DNA of 64,000 bases, from NCBI RefSeq assembly GCF_017875955.1, contig NZ_JAGINK010000001.1, forward strand, positions 5,668,501 through 5,732,500, written 5' to 3'. Below, in pieces: positions 1 through 8,205 of the stretch. A program made the position numbers and the translations under genes. The notes below the pieces were generated by a model that saw only the letters and a program-made list of their open reading frames with translations, did not search any database and was not told the origin of the DNA. Source of the DNA: Pseudomonas sp. BP8. GTDB lineage: Bacteria > Pseudomonadota > Gammaproteobacteria > Pseudomonadales > Pseudomonadaceae. Each line of letters begins with the position of its first letter. Position 1 is the stretch's first letter.

Positions 1-1
1 G

Positions 2-478
2 GGGGAACTGCAGGTGCAGGTGGCCAGTGATCCGCGGCCGTTGCTGTTGCGCAGTGCAGAGGGCGTCTTGGGTCTGGAAAGCGGGCGCTTCAACGTGCGC
101 CAGTTTGGCGGTTTCAGCCTGGTCTCGGTGTACAGCGGTATGGCCAGTGTGGGCGGGCAATCGCTGCTGGCCGGGCACCAGGCCAGGTTCAGCGGCGCGG
201 GCTGGCAGGGCATCGTCGCGCTGGAGCGCAACAGTGGTGCTTGGGTTGACGGGATGCTGGTGGCTACGCAGATGCGTCTGGCGGATTTTCTCGAGGAGCT
301 GGGGCGCTATCGGCCTGGGCAGTTGGGCTGCAGCGAGCAGGTGGCTGACCTGCGGATATCCGGGTCGTATCCGCTGGATGACAGCGAGCGGATTTTGCAG
401 ATGCTGGAGGTGGCGTTGCCGGTGCGGGTCAGGCGGTTTACCCGGTATTGGGTGACGGTCGAGGGTCGAATCGGTTGA
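2..478 (+). CDS. fecR: FecR-type anti-sigma/sensor protein, C-terminal part (5' end outside window)
   Basis: The reading frame is open from base 2, upstream of the first ATG at 14, so the gene enters from outside the window and about 158 C-terminal residues are visible. The segments LRSAEGVLGLESGRFNVRQF and LADFLEELGRYRPGQLGC match the periplasmic domain of FecR proteins. FecR spans the inner membrane and passes the signal from a loaded TonB-dependent receptor to a FecI-type ECF sigma factor, which then activates the receptor gene. The FecA-type receptor lies 0.9 kb downstream on the same strand, which fits a fecI-fecR-fecA arrangement with fecI just outside the window. That partner is inferred, not seen. 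Confidence 0.9.
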   Translation, partial: GELQVQVASDPRPLLLRSAEGVLGLESGRFNVRQFGGFSLVSVYSGMASVGGQSLLAGHQARFSGAGWQGIVALERNSGAWVDGMLVATQMRLADFLEELGRYRPGQLGCSEQVADLRISGSYPLDDSERILQMLEVALPVRVRRFTRYWVTVEGRIG

Positions 479-528
479 GTTAACGGGGGACTATGGGTGG
501 CCTCCTGGATTGTTAACTGATTGGCATT

Positions 529-568
529 GGGGGTGGGGGTGGGGGTGGGGGTGGGGGTGGGGGTGGGG
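529..568 (+). repeat. Hexanucleotide microsatellite (GGGGGT)n
   Basis: Six perfect tandem copies of GGGGGT are followed by a partial GGGG. The array lies 50 bp downstream of the fecR stop codon in non-coding DNA. Such G-rich tracts can change copy number by slippage and can form quadruplexes. No gene reads through it. Confidence 0.9.
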
Positions 569-580
569 CTTGTAGTTTGG

Positions 581-1242
581 GGGCTTATCCATTTGATGTG
601 GTGGTGCCACTGGCCCCTTCCGCCCTTACGGCGGGTCACTTTTTTTCTTGGAAAAAAGTAACCAAAAACCGCTTGCTCCTGCATCCGGCCCTGCGCTGCG
701 CTACGGGTTCCCTCGCTCCGGTCTTGCTCCGGGAGGACCGCGCTGTACGGCCCATCCTGGGCCTCAGCGCTTTCCGGCCATCCATGGCCTCCACCTCCCT
801 GCGCAAGACCTCCACTCGGCCTCCTGAAGTCGCTGAAGATCAAGATCAAGATCAACAGCCAGGGCAACGGCTGGCGAATCGCTGCGCTCTCGCTTTTGTT
901 TATTTACCAGCGGAATTGTGGTGTGGCTGGGCAGGGCTGCGCCCTGCGATTTGCATTGGCAGTACCGGCCTCTTCGCGGGGCAAGCCCGCTCCTACAGGT
1001 ATTGCGCAAATTTTGAATTCGGCGCTGTACCTGTAGGAGCGGGCTTGCCCCGCGAAGAGGCCCGAATATCCACCACCAATGCCACTATCGAAGACAACGC
1101 CAGCCCAGACGCCACCCGTAGCGCAGCGTAGGGGCCGGATACAGGAGCAGGCGGTTTTTGGTTACTTTTTTCCAAGAATAAAAGTGACCCACCGTAAGGG
1201 CGCAAGGGGCCCTTACAGCCACTACATCAAATGGATAAGCCC
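581..1242. repeat. Long imperfect inverted repeat (about 129-bp arms) enclosing a REP pair
   Basis: The left arm 581-708 and right arm 1114-1242 are near-complementary. Both begin, on their own strand, with GGGCTTATCCATTTGATG and contain the CCTTCCGCCCTTACGG-like core (imperfect in the right arm) and TTGGAAAAAAGTAACCAAAA, with the right arm reading the complement. The 405-bp centre contains an inverted pair of REP sequences. The open frames across this region on both strands have no recognisable protein content, so I treat the 918-bp fecR-fecA gap as non-coding repeat DNA. The arms share a core with the element at 12705-12928. Confidence 0.8.
967..1062. repeat. Inverted pair of putida-type REP sequences
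   Basis: Two REP copies face each other: GCCTCTTCGCGGGGCAAGCC through CTCCTACAGG at 967-999 and its complement at 1031-1062. They lie in the centre of the larger inverted repeat. Confidence 0.92.
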
Positions 1243-1396
1243 ACAACCCCTAAGCCAGCAAAGCCAAAAGATCATCCCCCCAACAACCCCTGAGGCACCA
1301 AAAAAAAACCCTCAAAAAAAATAGTCAAATCAGCTGAGCCATTTTTCGCAGCTCGCGTGACAGAGAAAGCAGACCCCCGTATCAAGGACCCCTGAC

Positions 1397-3724
1397 ATGC
1401 CGCTGCGCCCCAGCCCCCTCGTCCATGCCCTGCTACTCGCCACCACCCTCGGCCTGAGCCTGCCTGCCGCACACGCCGCCGACGCCCGCGCCTACCACAT
1501 CGCCGCCGGCTCCCTGGAACAGGCCCTGAACCAGTTCGGCCGCGAAAGCGGTGCGCTGATCAGCTTCGGCTCGCAGCTCACCCAAGGCCTGCAGAGCCCA
1601 GGCCTGGACGGTAACTACGACGTTGCCCAAGGCCTCGATGCGCTGCTGCGCGGCAGCGGCCTGCAAGCCCGCCAGGAAGCCGACAACGCCTTCAGCCTGC
1701 AACCAGCGCCGACCGCTGCGGCCGGAGCGCCGGTCGAGCTCGGCGCCTCGACCGTGGTCGGCGACTGGCTGGCCGAAGCCGAACAGGACAACGTCTTCAG
1801 CCACCCCGGTGCACGTGACGTGATCCGCCGCGAAGAATTCGAGCGCAGTGGCGCCAGCAGCCCACGTGAAGTACTCAACCGCATCCCCGGCGTCAACGCC
1901 CCCGACACCAGCGGTACCGGCGGCCACGACCTGGCGCTCAACTTCGGCATCCGCGGCCTCAACCCACGCCTGGCCGCACGCTCGACCGTGCTGATGGACG
2001 GCATCCCGGTGCCGTTCGCCCCTTACGGCCAGCCGCAGCTGTCGCTGGCACCGCTGAGCCTGGGCAACATGGACGCGGTGGACGTGGTGCGCGGCGGCGG
2101 CGCGGTGCGCTACGGCCCGCAGAACGTCGGCGGTATCGTCAACTTCGTCACCCGCGCGATCCCCGAAGAGGCGACCTTCAAGGCCGCCATGCAAAACCAG
2201 ATCAGCCCGTCCTCCAGCCACGACGGCATCAAGAACAGCGCCAACCTGCTGCTCGGGGGCACCAACGCCAATGGCCTGGGCGGTGCCCTGCTGTACTCCG
2301 GCACCCGCGGCGGCGACTGGCGTGAACACAGCGACACGCAGATCGACGACCTGCTGCTCAAGGGTAAATTGCAACTCGACGAGGCCAACAGCCTGCATGC
2401 CATGGCCCAGTACTATGAGGGCGAGGCGCAGATGCCCGGTGGCCTGAGCACGGCCGACTTCGATGCCGACCCGTACCAGTCGACGCGCCTCAAGGACAAG
2501 TTCTGGGGACGGCGCACCCTGGTCAACGTCGGCTACGACTACAAGCAGGACGACCGCCAATTCAGCGTCAACAGCTTCTTCACCAAGACCCTGCGCAGCG
2601 GCTACCTCGACCAGGGCAGCTTCGTCTCCCTGTCACCCCGCGAATACTGGGTGCGCGGCATCGAAACGCGCTTCTCGCAAGGCCTGGCGCTGGGTGACAG
2701 CTGGCATGAGCTGGGGGTTGGCTACCGCTACATCAACGAGGCCGGCCATGAACTGCGCTTTCGCGAACCGGTCACCGGCGCGCTGCCGACCACGGCCAGC
2801 CGCAATGACCGCGACACCCGCGGCAGCACCGAAGCGCACGCGATCTACCTGGATGACCGCATCGATATCGGCCGCTGGACCATCACTCCAGGTGTTCGCT
2901 ACGAGATGATTGATTCCGCGCAAAGCAACAAGCTCAGCGGCGAGCAATACCAGGGCAGCTACAACACCGCCCTGCCCGCCTTGAACGTGCTCTACCACCT
3001 GAGCGACAGCTGGAATCTGTACGCCAATACCGAAGGGTCGTTCGGCAGTGTGCAGTACAGCCAGATGCCCAACCGGGTCAGCAGCGGTGAGGTAAAACCG
3101 GAAAAAGCACGTACTTGGGAAGTCGGAACGCGCTATGACAGTGGCGACCTGCAAGCGGAGATCGGCGCGTTTCTGATCAATTTCGACAACCAGTTCGAAA
3201 GCAACCAGACCAATGATTCGGTGATCGCCCGGGGTGAAACCCGTCATCAGGGTATCGAGACCAGCCTGCGCTATGCGCTCGACGGCCTGAGCCCGGCGCT
3301 GGCCGGTTTCGATGTGCATGCCAGCTATGCCTTCGTCGATGCCAGCATCCGCGAAGACGGTCCGAACAAGGGTAACCAGGTGCCGTTTTCGTCGCGCCAC
3401 AAGGGCACCTTGGGCCTGGGCTACACCGACGGTCCATGGCAGCTGAACCTGGACAGCAGTTTCCAGAGCAGCCAATACGCCGACAACGCCAATACCAGCG
3501 AAGAGAGCGCCAACGGCGCCAACGGGCGCATTCCCGGCTACATGCTGGTGAGCACCCGCGCCGGCTATGACTTCGGCCCGCAACTGTCGAACCTGAAGGT
3601 CGCGGTAGGGGTGAAGAACCTGTTCAACCGCGAGTACTACACGCGCTCGTTCGACGACAACAACCGCGGCAAGTACGTCGGCGAACCGCGTACGCTTTAC
3701 CTGCAGACCTCGGTAGCGTTCTGA
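1397..3724 (+). CDS. fecA: TonB-dependent ferric citrate receptor, FecA type
   Basis: An outer-membrane receptor of 775 aa that imports iron, most likely as ferric dicitrate, with energy from TonB-ExbB-ExbD. A signal peptide ends near residue 27 (AAHA/AD). The STN signalling domain is at about 30-100 (YHIAAGSLEQALNQFGRESG), the plug at about 115-260 with VVGDWL, ARDVIRREEFERSGASSPRE and FGIRGLNPRLAARSTVLMDG, and the beta-barrel runs to a terminal Phe (SVAF). The plug is very close to E. coli FecA as I recall it (GIRGLNPRLA, LMDGIPVPFAPYGQPQLSLA). The STN domain marks it as a transducer that signals to FecR, whose gene lies upstream. The substrate is inferred from similarity alone. Confidence 0.92.
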   Translation: MPLRPSPLVHALLLATTLGLSLPAAHAADARAYHIAAGSLEQALNQFGRESGALISFGSQLTQGLQSPGLDGNYDVAQGLDALLRGSGLQARQEADNAFSLQPAPTAAAGAPVELGASTVVGDWLAEAEQDNVFSHPGARDVIRREEFERSGASSPREVLNRIPGVNAPDTSGTGGHDLALNFGIRGLNPRLAARSTVLMDGIPVPFAPYGQPQLSLAPLSLGNMDAVDVVRGGGAVRYGPQNVGGIVNFVTRAIPEEATFKAAMQNQISPSSSHDGIKNSANLLLGGTNANGLGGALLYSGTRGGDWREHSDTQIDDLLLKGKLQLDEANSLHAMAQYYEGEAQMPGGLSTADFDADPYQSTRLKDKFWGRRTLVNVGYDYKQDDRQFSVNSFFTKTLRSGYLDQGSFVSLSPREYWVRGIETRFSQGLALGDSWHELGVGYRYINEAGHELRFREPVTGALPTTASRNDRDTRGSTEAHAIYLDDRIDIGRWTITPGVRYEMIDSAQSNKLSGEQYQGSYNTALPALNVLYHLSDSWNLYANTEGSFGSVQYSQMPNRVSSGEVKPEKARTWEVGTRYDSGDLQAEIGAFLINFDNQFESNQTNDSVIARGETRHQGIETSLRYALDGLSPALAGFDVHASYAFVDASIREDGPNKGNQVPFSSRHKGTLGLGYTDGPWQLNLDSSFQSSQYADNANTSEESANGANGRIPGYMLVSTRAGYDFGPQLSNLKVAVGVKNLFNREYYTRSFDDNNRGKYVGEPRTLYLQTSVAF

Positions 3725-3903
3725 ACTTGAGGCCGCTCCCGCGATCGCCGAGGGAGCGGATTTGCTACAAAAAATTTATCTGAAAAAGGGGTTGAAATCG
3801 TCGCGCGGATGCCTGACCTTAGAGTCAAGAGGCGAAAAAATTCCACGGGCCTCAGTGGCCTAGGCGCGTCTCTTTGCGAGCAAGCTGAATAAGGATTGAA
3901 GTC

Positions 3904-4251
3904 ATGCAAATCCAGGTCAACAGCAGCAACCATATCGAAGGCAGCACCCGCCTCAACGAGTGGGTCCGCAGTACGCTTGAGAGCACCCTTGAACGTTACG
4001 AGGACGACCTCACCCGCATCGAGGTCCACTTGCGCGACGACAACGGCGCCAAGCCAGGACCGCATGACAAACGCTGCCAGATGGAGGCTCGCCCCAAAGG
4101 CCACCAACCGATTTCCGTGACCCACACTGCCACTACCCTGGACCATGCGGTAGATGGCGCTGCCAGCAAGCTGAACAATGCGCTTGAACACTTCTACGGC
4201 AAATTGCGCAGCAAGCGGGTAGTCCTCGAGCCGAGTGATCCGGAGGAATAG
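3904..4251 (+). CDS. HPF/RaiA-family ribosome hibernation factor-like protein
   Basis: A protein of 115 aa with the beta-alpha-beta-beta-beta-alpha pattern of the sigma-54 modulation/HPF-RaiA family: MQIQVNSSNHIEGSTRL at the start, RIEVHLRDDNG in the middle, and a C-terminal helix DHAVDGAASKLNNALEHFYG. Members bind the 30S A/P-site region and silence ribosomes in stationary phase or stress. It has no long C-terminal dimerisation domain, so it resembles a short HPF or RaiA. It stands alone, not in the rpoN cluster where pseudomonads keep their main hpf, so it is probably an additional paralogue. A hairpin terminator follows 20 bp downstream. Confidence 0.82.
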   Translation: MQIQVNSSNHIEGSTRLNEWVRSTLESTLERYEDDLTRIEVHLRDDNGAKPGPHDKRCQMEARPKGHQPISVTHTATTLDHAVDGAASKLNNALEHFYGKLRSKRVVLEPSDPEE

Positions 4252-4270
4252 ATCGAGGTTGCTTGAATAC

Positions 4271-4300
4271 AAACGCCCGGTGCATTGCACCGGGCGTTTT
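4271..4300 (+). terminator. Rho-independent terminator of the HPF-like gene
   Basis: A stem ACGCCCGGTGC / GCACCGGGCGT with a short loop is followed by TTTTCGTTT. It begins about 20 bp after the stop codon. Confidence 0.9.
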
Positions 4301-4433
4301 CGTTTCAGGCTTGGAAACTGCATAGGCTTCTTGCGGGCAACGCGATTCAAACGTGCGAACCCGATCAGCGGCCCTGAACCAACGTCACAACTGCCTGGTC
4401 AACTTCTCCATTGCCCTTTGCAGGTGCGCAACC

Positions 4434-4724
4434 ATGCACAATCCGTTTGACCTCATCAGTGACGCCTTCGCCCCCCGCTACCGGGTAAACCTGAGCATCG
4501 AGCGCCTCGACGGCAGCATCATGCTGACCCTGTCCGACGACACCGGCGCTGTCGCCAAGCGGCTTATCAGCGAGGCCCAACGTAATGACCCGGTGCGCTT
4601 GCAGCGGGTCATCGACAGTATCCGCTTTGGCCTGGCCGTTGATCGCGGTGAAGATGCAATGCTGGTATTGGCGAGCCTTACCGGTAACGCAAGAGCCTCG
4701 TCATCCCAACCTTCAGCGCAGTGA
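4434..4724 (+). CDS. DUF3509 domain protein
   Basis: A small protein of 96 aa (MHNPFDLISDAFAPRYRVNL, then SIERLDGSIMLTLSDDTGAV). The start at 4434 is chosen because the residues upstream in the same frame look non-coding and the family begins MxxPFxxISxAF. The family is common in Pseudomonas and has no assigned function. No membrane segment or signal peptide is visible. Its last 12 bases overlap the 3' end of the convergent gene on the other strand. Family assignment is from memory of the DUF3509 pattern. Confidence 0.72.
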   Translation: MHNPFDLISDAFAPRYRVNLSIERLDGSIMLTLSDDTGAVAKRLISEAQRNDPVRLQRVIDSIRFGLAVDRGEDAMLVLASLTGNARASSSQPSAQ

Positions 4725-5015
4725 CGCGATCATTTCGCCAAAGATCCGCTCGACATGCCGCAGCTCCAGACCGTGAACCCGATCGGCCGGGTCGAACGTG
4801 TCCGGCGCGTAGAACAGGCCGACCAGGCCTTGGTCGTAGGTAGGCTCTTCGGCCCTTTCGAACCAGTGCAAGCCTTCCTCGACCAGTGTCCGGGAAACGG
4901 CCATCTGCTCGTGGATCACGTCGATGAGCCCGTTCACGTAGGTTGTGTCAGGGTTCAGCTGCCAGGTCGCGAAAGACTCGGCCAGGTACGCGCGAATATG
5001 CTGCTCGGTGTTCAT
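4713..5015 (-). CDS. Conserved hypothetical protein, about 100 aa
   Basis: An acidic, soluble-looking protein (MNTEQHIRAYLAESFATWQL, and VERIFGEMIASLR at the end). I start it at 5015 because AGGAG lies 6 bases upstream of that ATG; the longer frame to 5105 has a non-typical N-terminal extension. It has no recognised domain. The helix-rich N-terminus and the GLIDVIHEQMAVSRTLVEEG segment suggest an all-alpha fold. It converges on and overlaps the DUF3509 gene by 12 bp, so both transcripts end in each other's coding region. The function is unknown. Confidence 0.75.
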   Translation of the reverse strand: MNTEQHIRAYLAESFATWQLNPDTTYVNGLIDVIHEQMAVSRTLVEEGLHWFERAEEPTYDQGLVGLFYAPDTFDPADRVHGLELRHVERIFGEMIASLR

Positions 5016-5131
5016 GATGTGCTCCTGCATGCCGAGCAAACCTTGCGCCCCGATGGCGACATTCCAGGTGTCGGCATGCACGCGGATTGAACAGCACGGC
5101 GGCACCGCCCCAGGCCTATATAACTAACGAC

Positions 5132-5602
5132 TTACTTGTTTTCATCGACCTGGTTGCCATTGGCATCGAGCACTCGGCTGGAGGGGTAGCGGTAGGACGC
5201 ATAGCGCACCACCAGAATCGAGAACGCCAGCAGCAAGATGCCTCCGCACAGGTACAGCAAGCCTTCATCCGGCGCTTTATGGTGCGAAACGTCGCCGATC
5301 AGCAGACGCGTCAGGGCGGTGATCGCCACGTACAGCAGGAAGCGGATGGGCATGTGGTTGGTCTTGAAGTAGATCCCGACCATCGCCCCCAACTCCAGGT
5401 AGATGAACAGCAGGAGAATGTCATCGACGTTTACCTGCCCTTTGCCGAGCATGTCGAGAAAGGTCATCACCGCCGCCCAGGCCGTGATACCGCCGATACC
5501 GAACAACGCCAGGTAGTGGAATGACTCGACGCACAGGTTACCCAGCGAGTCGGCGGTGCCGTGCAGGCCCTTGCGCAGTTTTTCTGCCCATTTGATGTTC
5601 AC
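5132..5602 (-). CDS. psiE: PsiE family phosphate-starvation-inducible membrane protein
   Basis: An inner-membrane protein with four predicted hydrophobic helices: YLALFGIGGITAWAAVMTFL, ILLLFIYLELGAMVGIYF, FLLYVAITALTRLLI and LYLCGGILLLAFSILVVRYA. The motif FKTNHMPIRFLLYVAIT is typical of PsiE. The role is undefined; in E. coli the gene is induced by phosphate starvation. I choose the GTG at 5602 (VNIKWAEKLRKG, 156 aa) because the family begins there; an ATG at 5644 would add 14 residues (MAHHPSCRIGDWTI). No Pho box was identified upstream. It is a single-gene unit. Confidence 0.85.
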   Translation of the reverse strand: MNIKWAEKLRKGLHGTADSLGNLCVESFHYLALFGIGGITAWAAVMTFLDMLGKGQVNVDDILLLFIYLELGAMVGIYFKTNHMPIRFLLYVAITALTRLLIGDVSHHKAPDEGLLYLCGGILLLAFSILVVRYASYRYPSSRVLDANGNQVDENK

Positions 5603-5787
5603 GATTGTCCAGTCCCCGATACGACATGAAGGATGATGCGCCACGTCTGTGACGCTTGTGCCATGCAGTTAAAAGGCCAGGCACCTGCCTTGGAAGGCGA
5701 CCGATTGCCGCAAGGCACCTGTGCGCTACGCTTTTCAGCGGGATAAATGGCCACTATTTAGTTGCACTGAGGCACCCGCAGCGATTA

Positions 5788-5803
5788 CTGTATATAGATA
5801 CAG
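5788..5803 (+). promoter_or_regulatory. LexA (SOS) box upstream of yebG
   Basis: The sequence CTGTATATAGATACAG matches the LexA consensus CTGT-N8-ACAG completely. It sits 41 bp upstream of the yebG start codon, where it would cover the promoter. Confidence 0.93.
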
Positions 5804-5844
5804 TAATCTAGCAATCAACCAGCTAAAAGGCACAGAGGTGATGA

Positions 5845-6108
5845 ATGGCCGTCGAAGTGGTGTACCGCAGCAGCCGCGACCCGGAGCGCTTGTTCATGGA
5901 TAAAGCCGAAGCTGATCGTCATGACAAGATGCTCGAACTGGCCGAGCGCCTGGCCGAAGTGCTGCAAAAGGCGGTGCCTTCGCTGACCGAGCAGCAGGTC
6001 GAGGAAGCCGGTATCTATATGGCGAAGAATCGCGATGTGTTCGCGCGGGCGTTCAAGAGCCAGCCGGATGCGTTGGGGGAGTTGCTTGAGGGTGGTGGCG
6101 AGGAATAA
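5845..6108 (+). CDS. yebG: YebG family DNA-damage-inducible protein
   Basis: A small acidic protein of 87 aa beginning MAVEVVYRSSRDPERLF, with KAEADRHDKMLELAERLAEV, as in E. coli YebG (MAVEVKYVV... KKEADAYDKMLD). YebG is a member of the LexA regulon; its biochemical role is not established. The perfect LexA box upstream supports SOS control here as well. A GAGGTG ribosome binding site precedes the ATG. A REP pair follows directly after the stop codon. Confidence 0.9.
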   Translation: MAVEVVYRSSRDPERLFMDKAEADRHDKMLELAERLAEVLQKAVPSLTEQQVEEAGIYMAKNRDVFARAFKSQPDALGELLEGGGEE

Positions 6109-6120
6109 GCGGCGGGTTGC

Positions 6121-6238
6121 CTGACAGGGCCTCTTCGCGGGGCAAGCCCGCTCCTACAGGATTTGTTTCGGGCGCAAATCCCGCGGCTGGCAAAAATCCT
6201 GTAGGAGCGGGCTTGCCCCGCGAAGAGGCCCTGTCAGC
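6121..6238. repeat. Inverted REP pair with about 40-bp arms
   Basis: CTGACAGGGCCTCTTCGCGG onward (6121-6161) and its complement (6198-6238) form a near-perfect palindrome with a 36-bp centre. It sits between yebG and the convergent dehydrogenase and may end both transcripts. Confidence 0.93.
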
Positions 6239-6255
6239 CAACCCCAAGAGCTCGC

Positions 6256-7275
6256 TCAGCCGTACAACAACCGCTCCGCCAACATCTGCGCCACCCGCGC
6301 CGGCGAACGTTTTTCCGCCTGGGCATGAGCAAACACTTCCGTCAGCCGGGAGGGTATCCGCGCCAGGTGTGCGGTAATCGTGCCCAACCCTTCTCCGCGG
6401 TGAGTCAGCGCCACGTAGATCAGCCCACCGGCATTGATCACGTAGTCCGGCGCGTACAATATCCCGCGTTTTTCCAACTGATCCGCCACCTGCAAGGTAG
6501 TCAGCTGGTGATTCGCCGCCCCCGCCACCGCCGCACAACGCAGTTGCATCACGCTCTGTCCGTTGAGCACCGGGCCAACCCCACAGGGCGCGAAAATATC
6601 GCAAGGCGTGCTGATCAGCGCATCGTTGATAACCGGATGAGCATTGAACTGCTCCACCGCCAAACGCACCTTGCCCGGGTCGAGGTCACTGACCAACAAC
6701 TCTGCACCCGCCGCATGCAGCTGCTCGGCCAAGGCATAGCCGACATTGCCCAAACCCTGCACGGCAATGCGCAAACCTTCAAGGTTATCGCTGCCCAGTC
6801 GCGCCATCGACGTCGCGCGGATACCCGCGAACACCCCCATGGCCGCATGCGGCGAGGGGTCTCCCGAGGCTGTGGTACTGGTCACGTGCGGGGTGCTCTG
6901 GGCAATACAGTCCATGTCCAGGGTCGACGTGCCGCTGTCGACTGCCGTGATGAAACGCCCCTGCAGGCTGTCGACAAAGCGACCAAACGCCTCGAACAGC
7001 GCCGCACGGTTTTCCACATGCGGGTTGCGCATGATCACCGCTTTACCGCCGCCCAGCGCCAGCCCAGCCAGGGCCGCCTTGTAGCTCATGCCCTGGGCCA
7101 GGTGGATGGCATCGGTCATGGCGCTTTCGTCATCGGCATAGGGCAGGTAGCGGCAGCCACCCAAGGCGGGGCCGAGCTGCTGGCTGTGAATCGCCACCAC
7201 GGCCTTGAGGCCGGTCGGTGGATCGATGAACAGGTGCAGGGACTGCGTGCGGGTGCTTTGCATGAGCGCGAACAT
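6256..7275 (-). CDS. Glu/Leu/Phe/Val dehydrogenase, leucine dehydrogenase-like
   Basis: A 339-aa NAD-dependent amino acid dehydrogenase that deaminates branched-chain or related amino acids to 2-oxo acids. The N-terminal catalytic domain carries GPALGGCRYLPY, the substrate lysine in MSYKAALAGLALGGGKAVI, and the catalytic region VDSGTS. The C-terminal Rossmann domain has VQGLGNVGYALAEQL. The length is slightly below the usual 345-365 aa. The start at 7275 has GGGAG 8 bases upstream; the frame continues open upstream without protein-like content. Substrate preference (Leu, Val, Phe) cannot be read from the sequence. The next gene diverges on the other strand. Confidence 0.85.
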   Translation of the reverse strand: MFALMQSTRTQSLHLFIDPPTGLKAVVAIHSQQLGPALGGCRYLPYADDESAMTDAIHLAQGMSYKAALAGLALGGGKAVIMRNPHVENRAALFEAFGRFVDSLQGRFITAVDSGTSTLDMDCIAQSTPHVTSTTASGDPSPHAAMGVFAGIRATSMARLGSDNLEGLRIAVQGLGNVGYALAEQLHAAGAELLVSDLDPGKVRLAVEQFNAHPVINDALISTPCDIFAPCGVGPVLNGQSVMQLRCAAVAGAANHQLTTLQVADQLEKRGILYAPDYVINAGGLIYVALTHRGEGLGTITAHLARIPSRLTEVFAHAQAEKRSPARVAQMLAERLLYG

Positions 7276-7398
7276 CGACCGGCTCCCCGTTGAGGTGCTC
7301 TTGACAGTATAGGCAGCCCGCCGGTGGGCGCCTGACCGCCAGACCACTGGACGAAACCGCGCGCCAGAGCTAATAGTTAAGCGTGTCGGGAGATTTTC

Positions 7399-8205
7399 AT
7401 GAAGCCACGCCAAGCCACCCTGGCCTGCCTGGAACGCAAGCCGGTCGCCCTGCTGGAAGCCTCGTTATGGATTGCTGCCGAGCACGACCGCAGTGTCGTG
7501 CCTGCGGACAGCCTTGCCCGGGTGCATGACTTGCAGCGCGAGATCAACGCCAGCCTGCCGATGCTGCCCCTCTGCGAGCTGGCCCAACCGCTGCTGCGCC
7601 AGCTCAACGCGCTGGGTTTTCAGCAGGACGAATACCACCCCCTGCGGCCGCAAGCGGCGCTGATGGACAAAGTTTTGCAGCGTCGTCGCGGCCAGCCGCT
7701 GGCCATGGCGATCCTGACCCTCGAATTGGCCAGGCGCCTGTCGATTCCGTTAGAAGGGGTGAACTTTCCGGGGCACTTCCTGCTGCGTGTACCCGGCGCC
7801 GATCACCTGCTCGACCCCTGCGGTGGGCGTCGGCTGTACCCTGCCGAATGCCGCCAGTTGCTCGCTCGCCAGTTTGGTCCGCAGGTAACGCTGACGGCCG
7901 AGCACATGCTCGCCGCCAGCCCGCTGCAGATGCTGCAACGCCTGTCGCGTAACCTGCGCCAGCTGCACATCAGCAACGACAACGACCTGGCCGCGCTGAT
8001 TGATGCCGAACGGGTCATGCAACTGGGGCCGGTGCAGGTCAGTGACTACCTGGCGCGGGCCACCCTTTATCAACGGCTGGACTGCCCACAGGCGGAGCGC
8101 TTCGATCTGGAGCATGCACTGCTGCTGACCGATGACCCCGTCCAGCGGGTGAAGTTGAGCGAACGCCTGGGCCACCTCCCCGCCAGCAGCCCGTCGATCC
8201 ACTAA
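7399..8205 (+). CDS. SirB1/transglutaminase-like protein with TPR-like tail
   Basis: A 268-aa member of the SirB1-N family. The N-terminal helical part (LLEASLWIAAEHD) is followed by a transglutaminase-like core with RRRGQPLAMAILTLELARRL and GVNFPGHFLLRV, then a helical C-terminus resembling TPR repeats (LARATLYQRLDCPQAERFDL). The catalytic Cys expected in true transglutaminases is not at the usual place (RRGQPLAMA), so enzymatic activity is doubtful. The family is widespread and poorly characterised. Its stop overlaps the 3' end of the convergent maiA by 4 bp. Confidence 0.82.
   Translation: MKPRQATLACLERKPVALLEASLWIAAEHDRSVVPADSLARVHDLQREINASLPMLPLCELAQPLLRQLNALGFQQDEYHPLRPQAALMDKVLQRRRGQPLAMAILTLELARRLSIPLEGVNFPGHFLLRVPGADHLLDPCGGRRLYPAECRQLLARQFGPQVTLTAEHMLAASPLQMLQRLSRNLRQLHISNDNDLAALIDAERVMQLGPVQVSDYLARATLYQRLDCPQAERFDLEHALLLTDDPVQRVKLSERLGHLPASSPSIH

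Noticed and set aside
307..1324. Several overlapping open frames on both strands in the fecR-fecA gap
   Set aside because: They run through the microsatellite, REP sequences and inverted-repeat arms; repeated peptides such as PTPTPT arise from the repeats.
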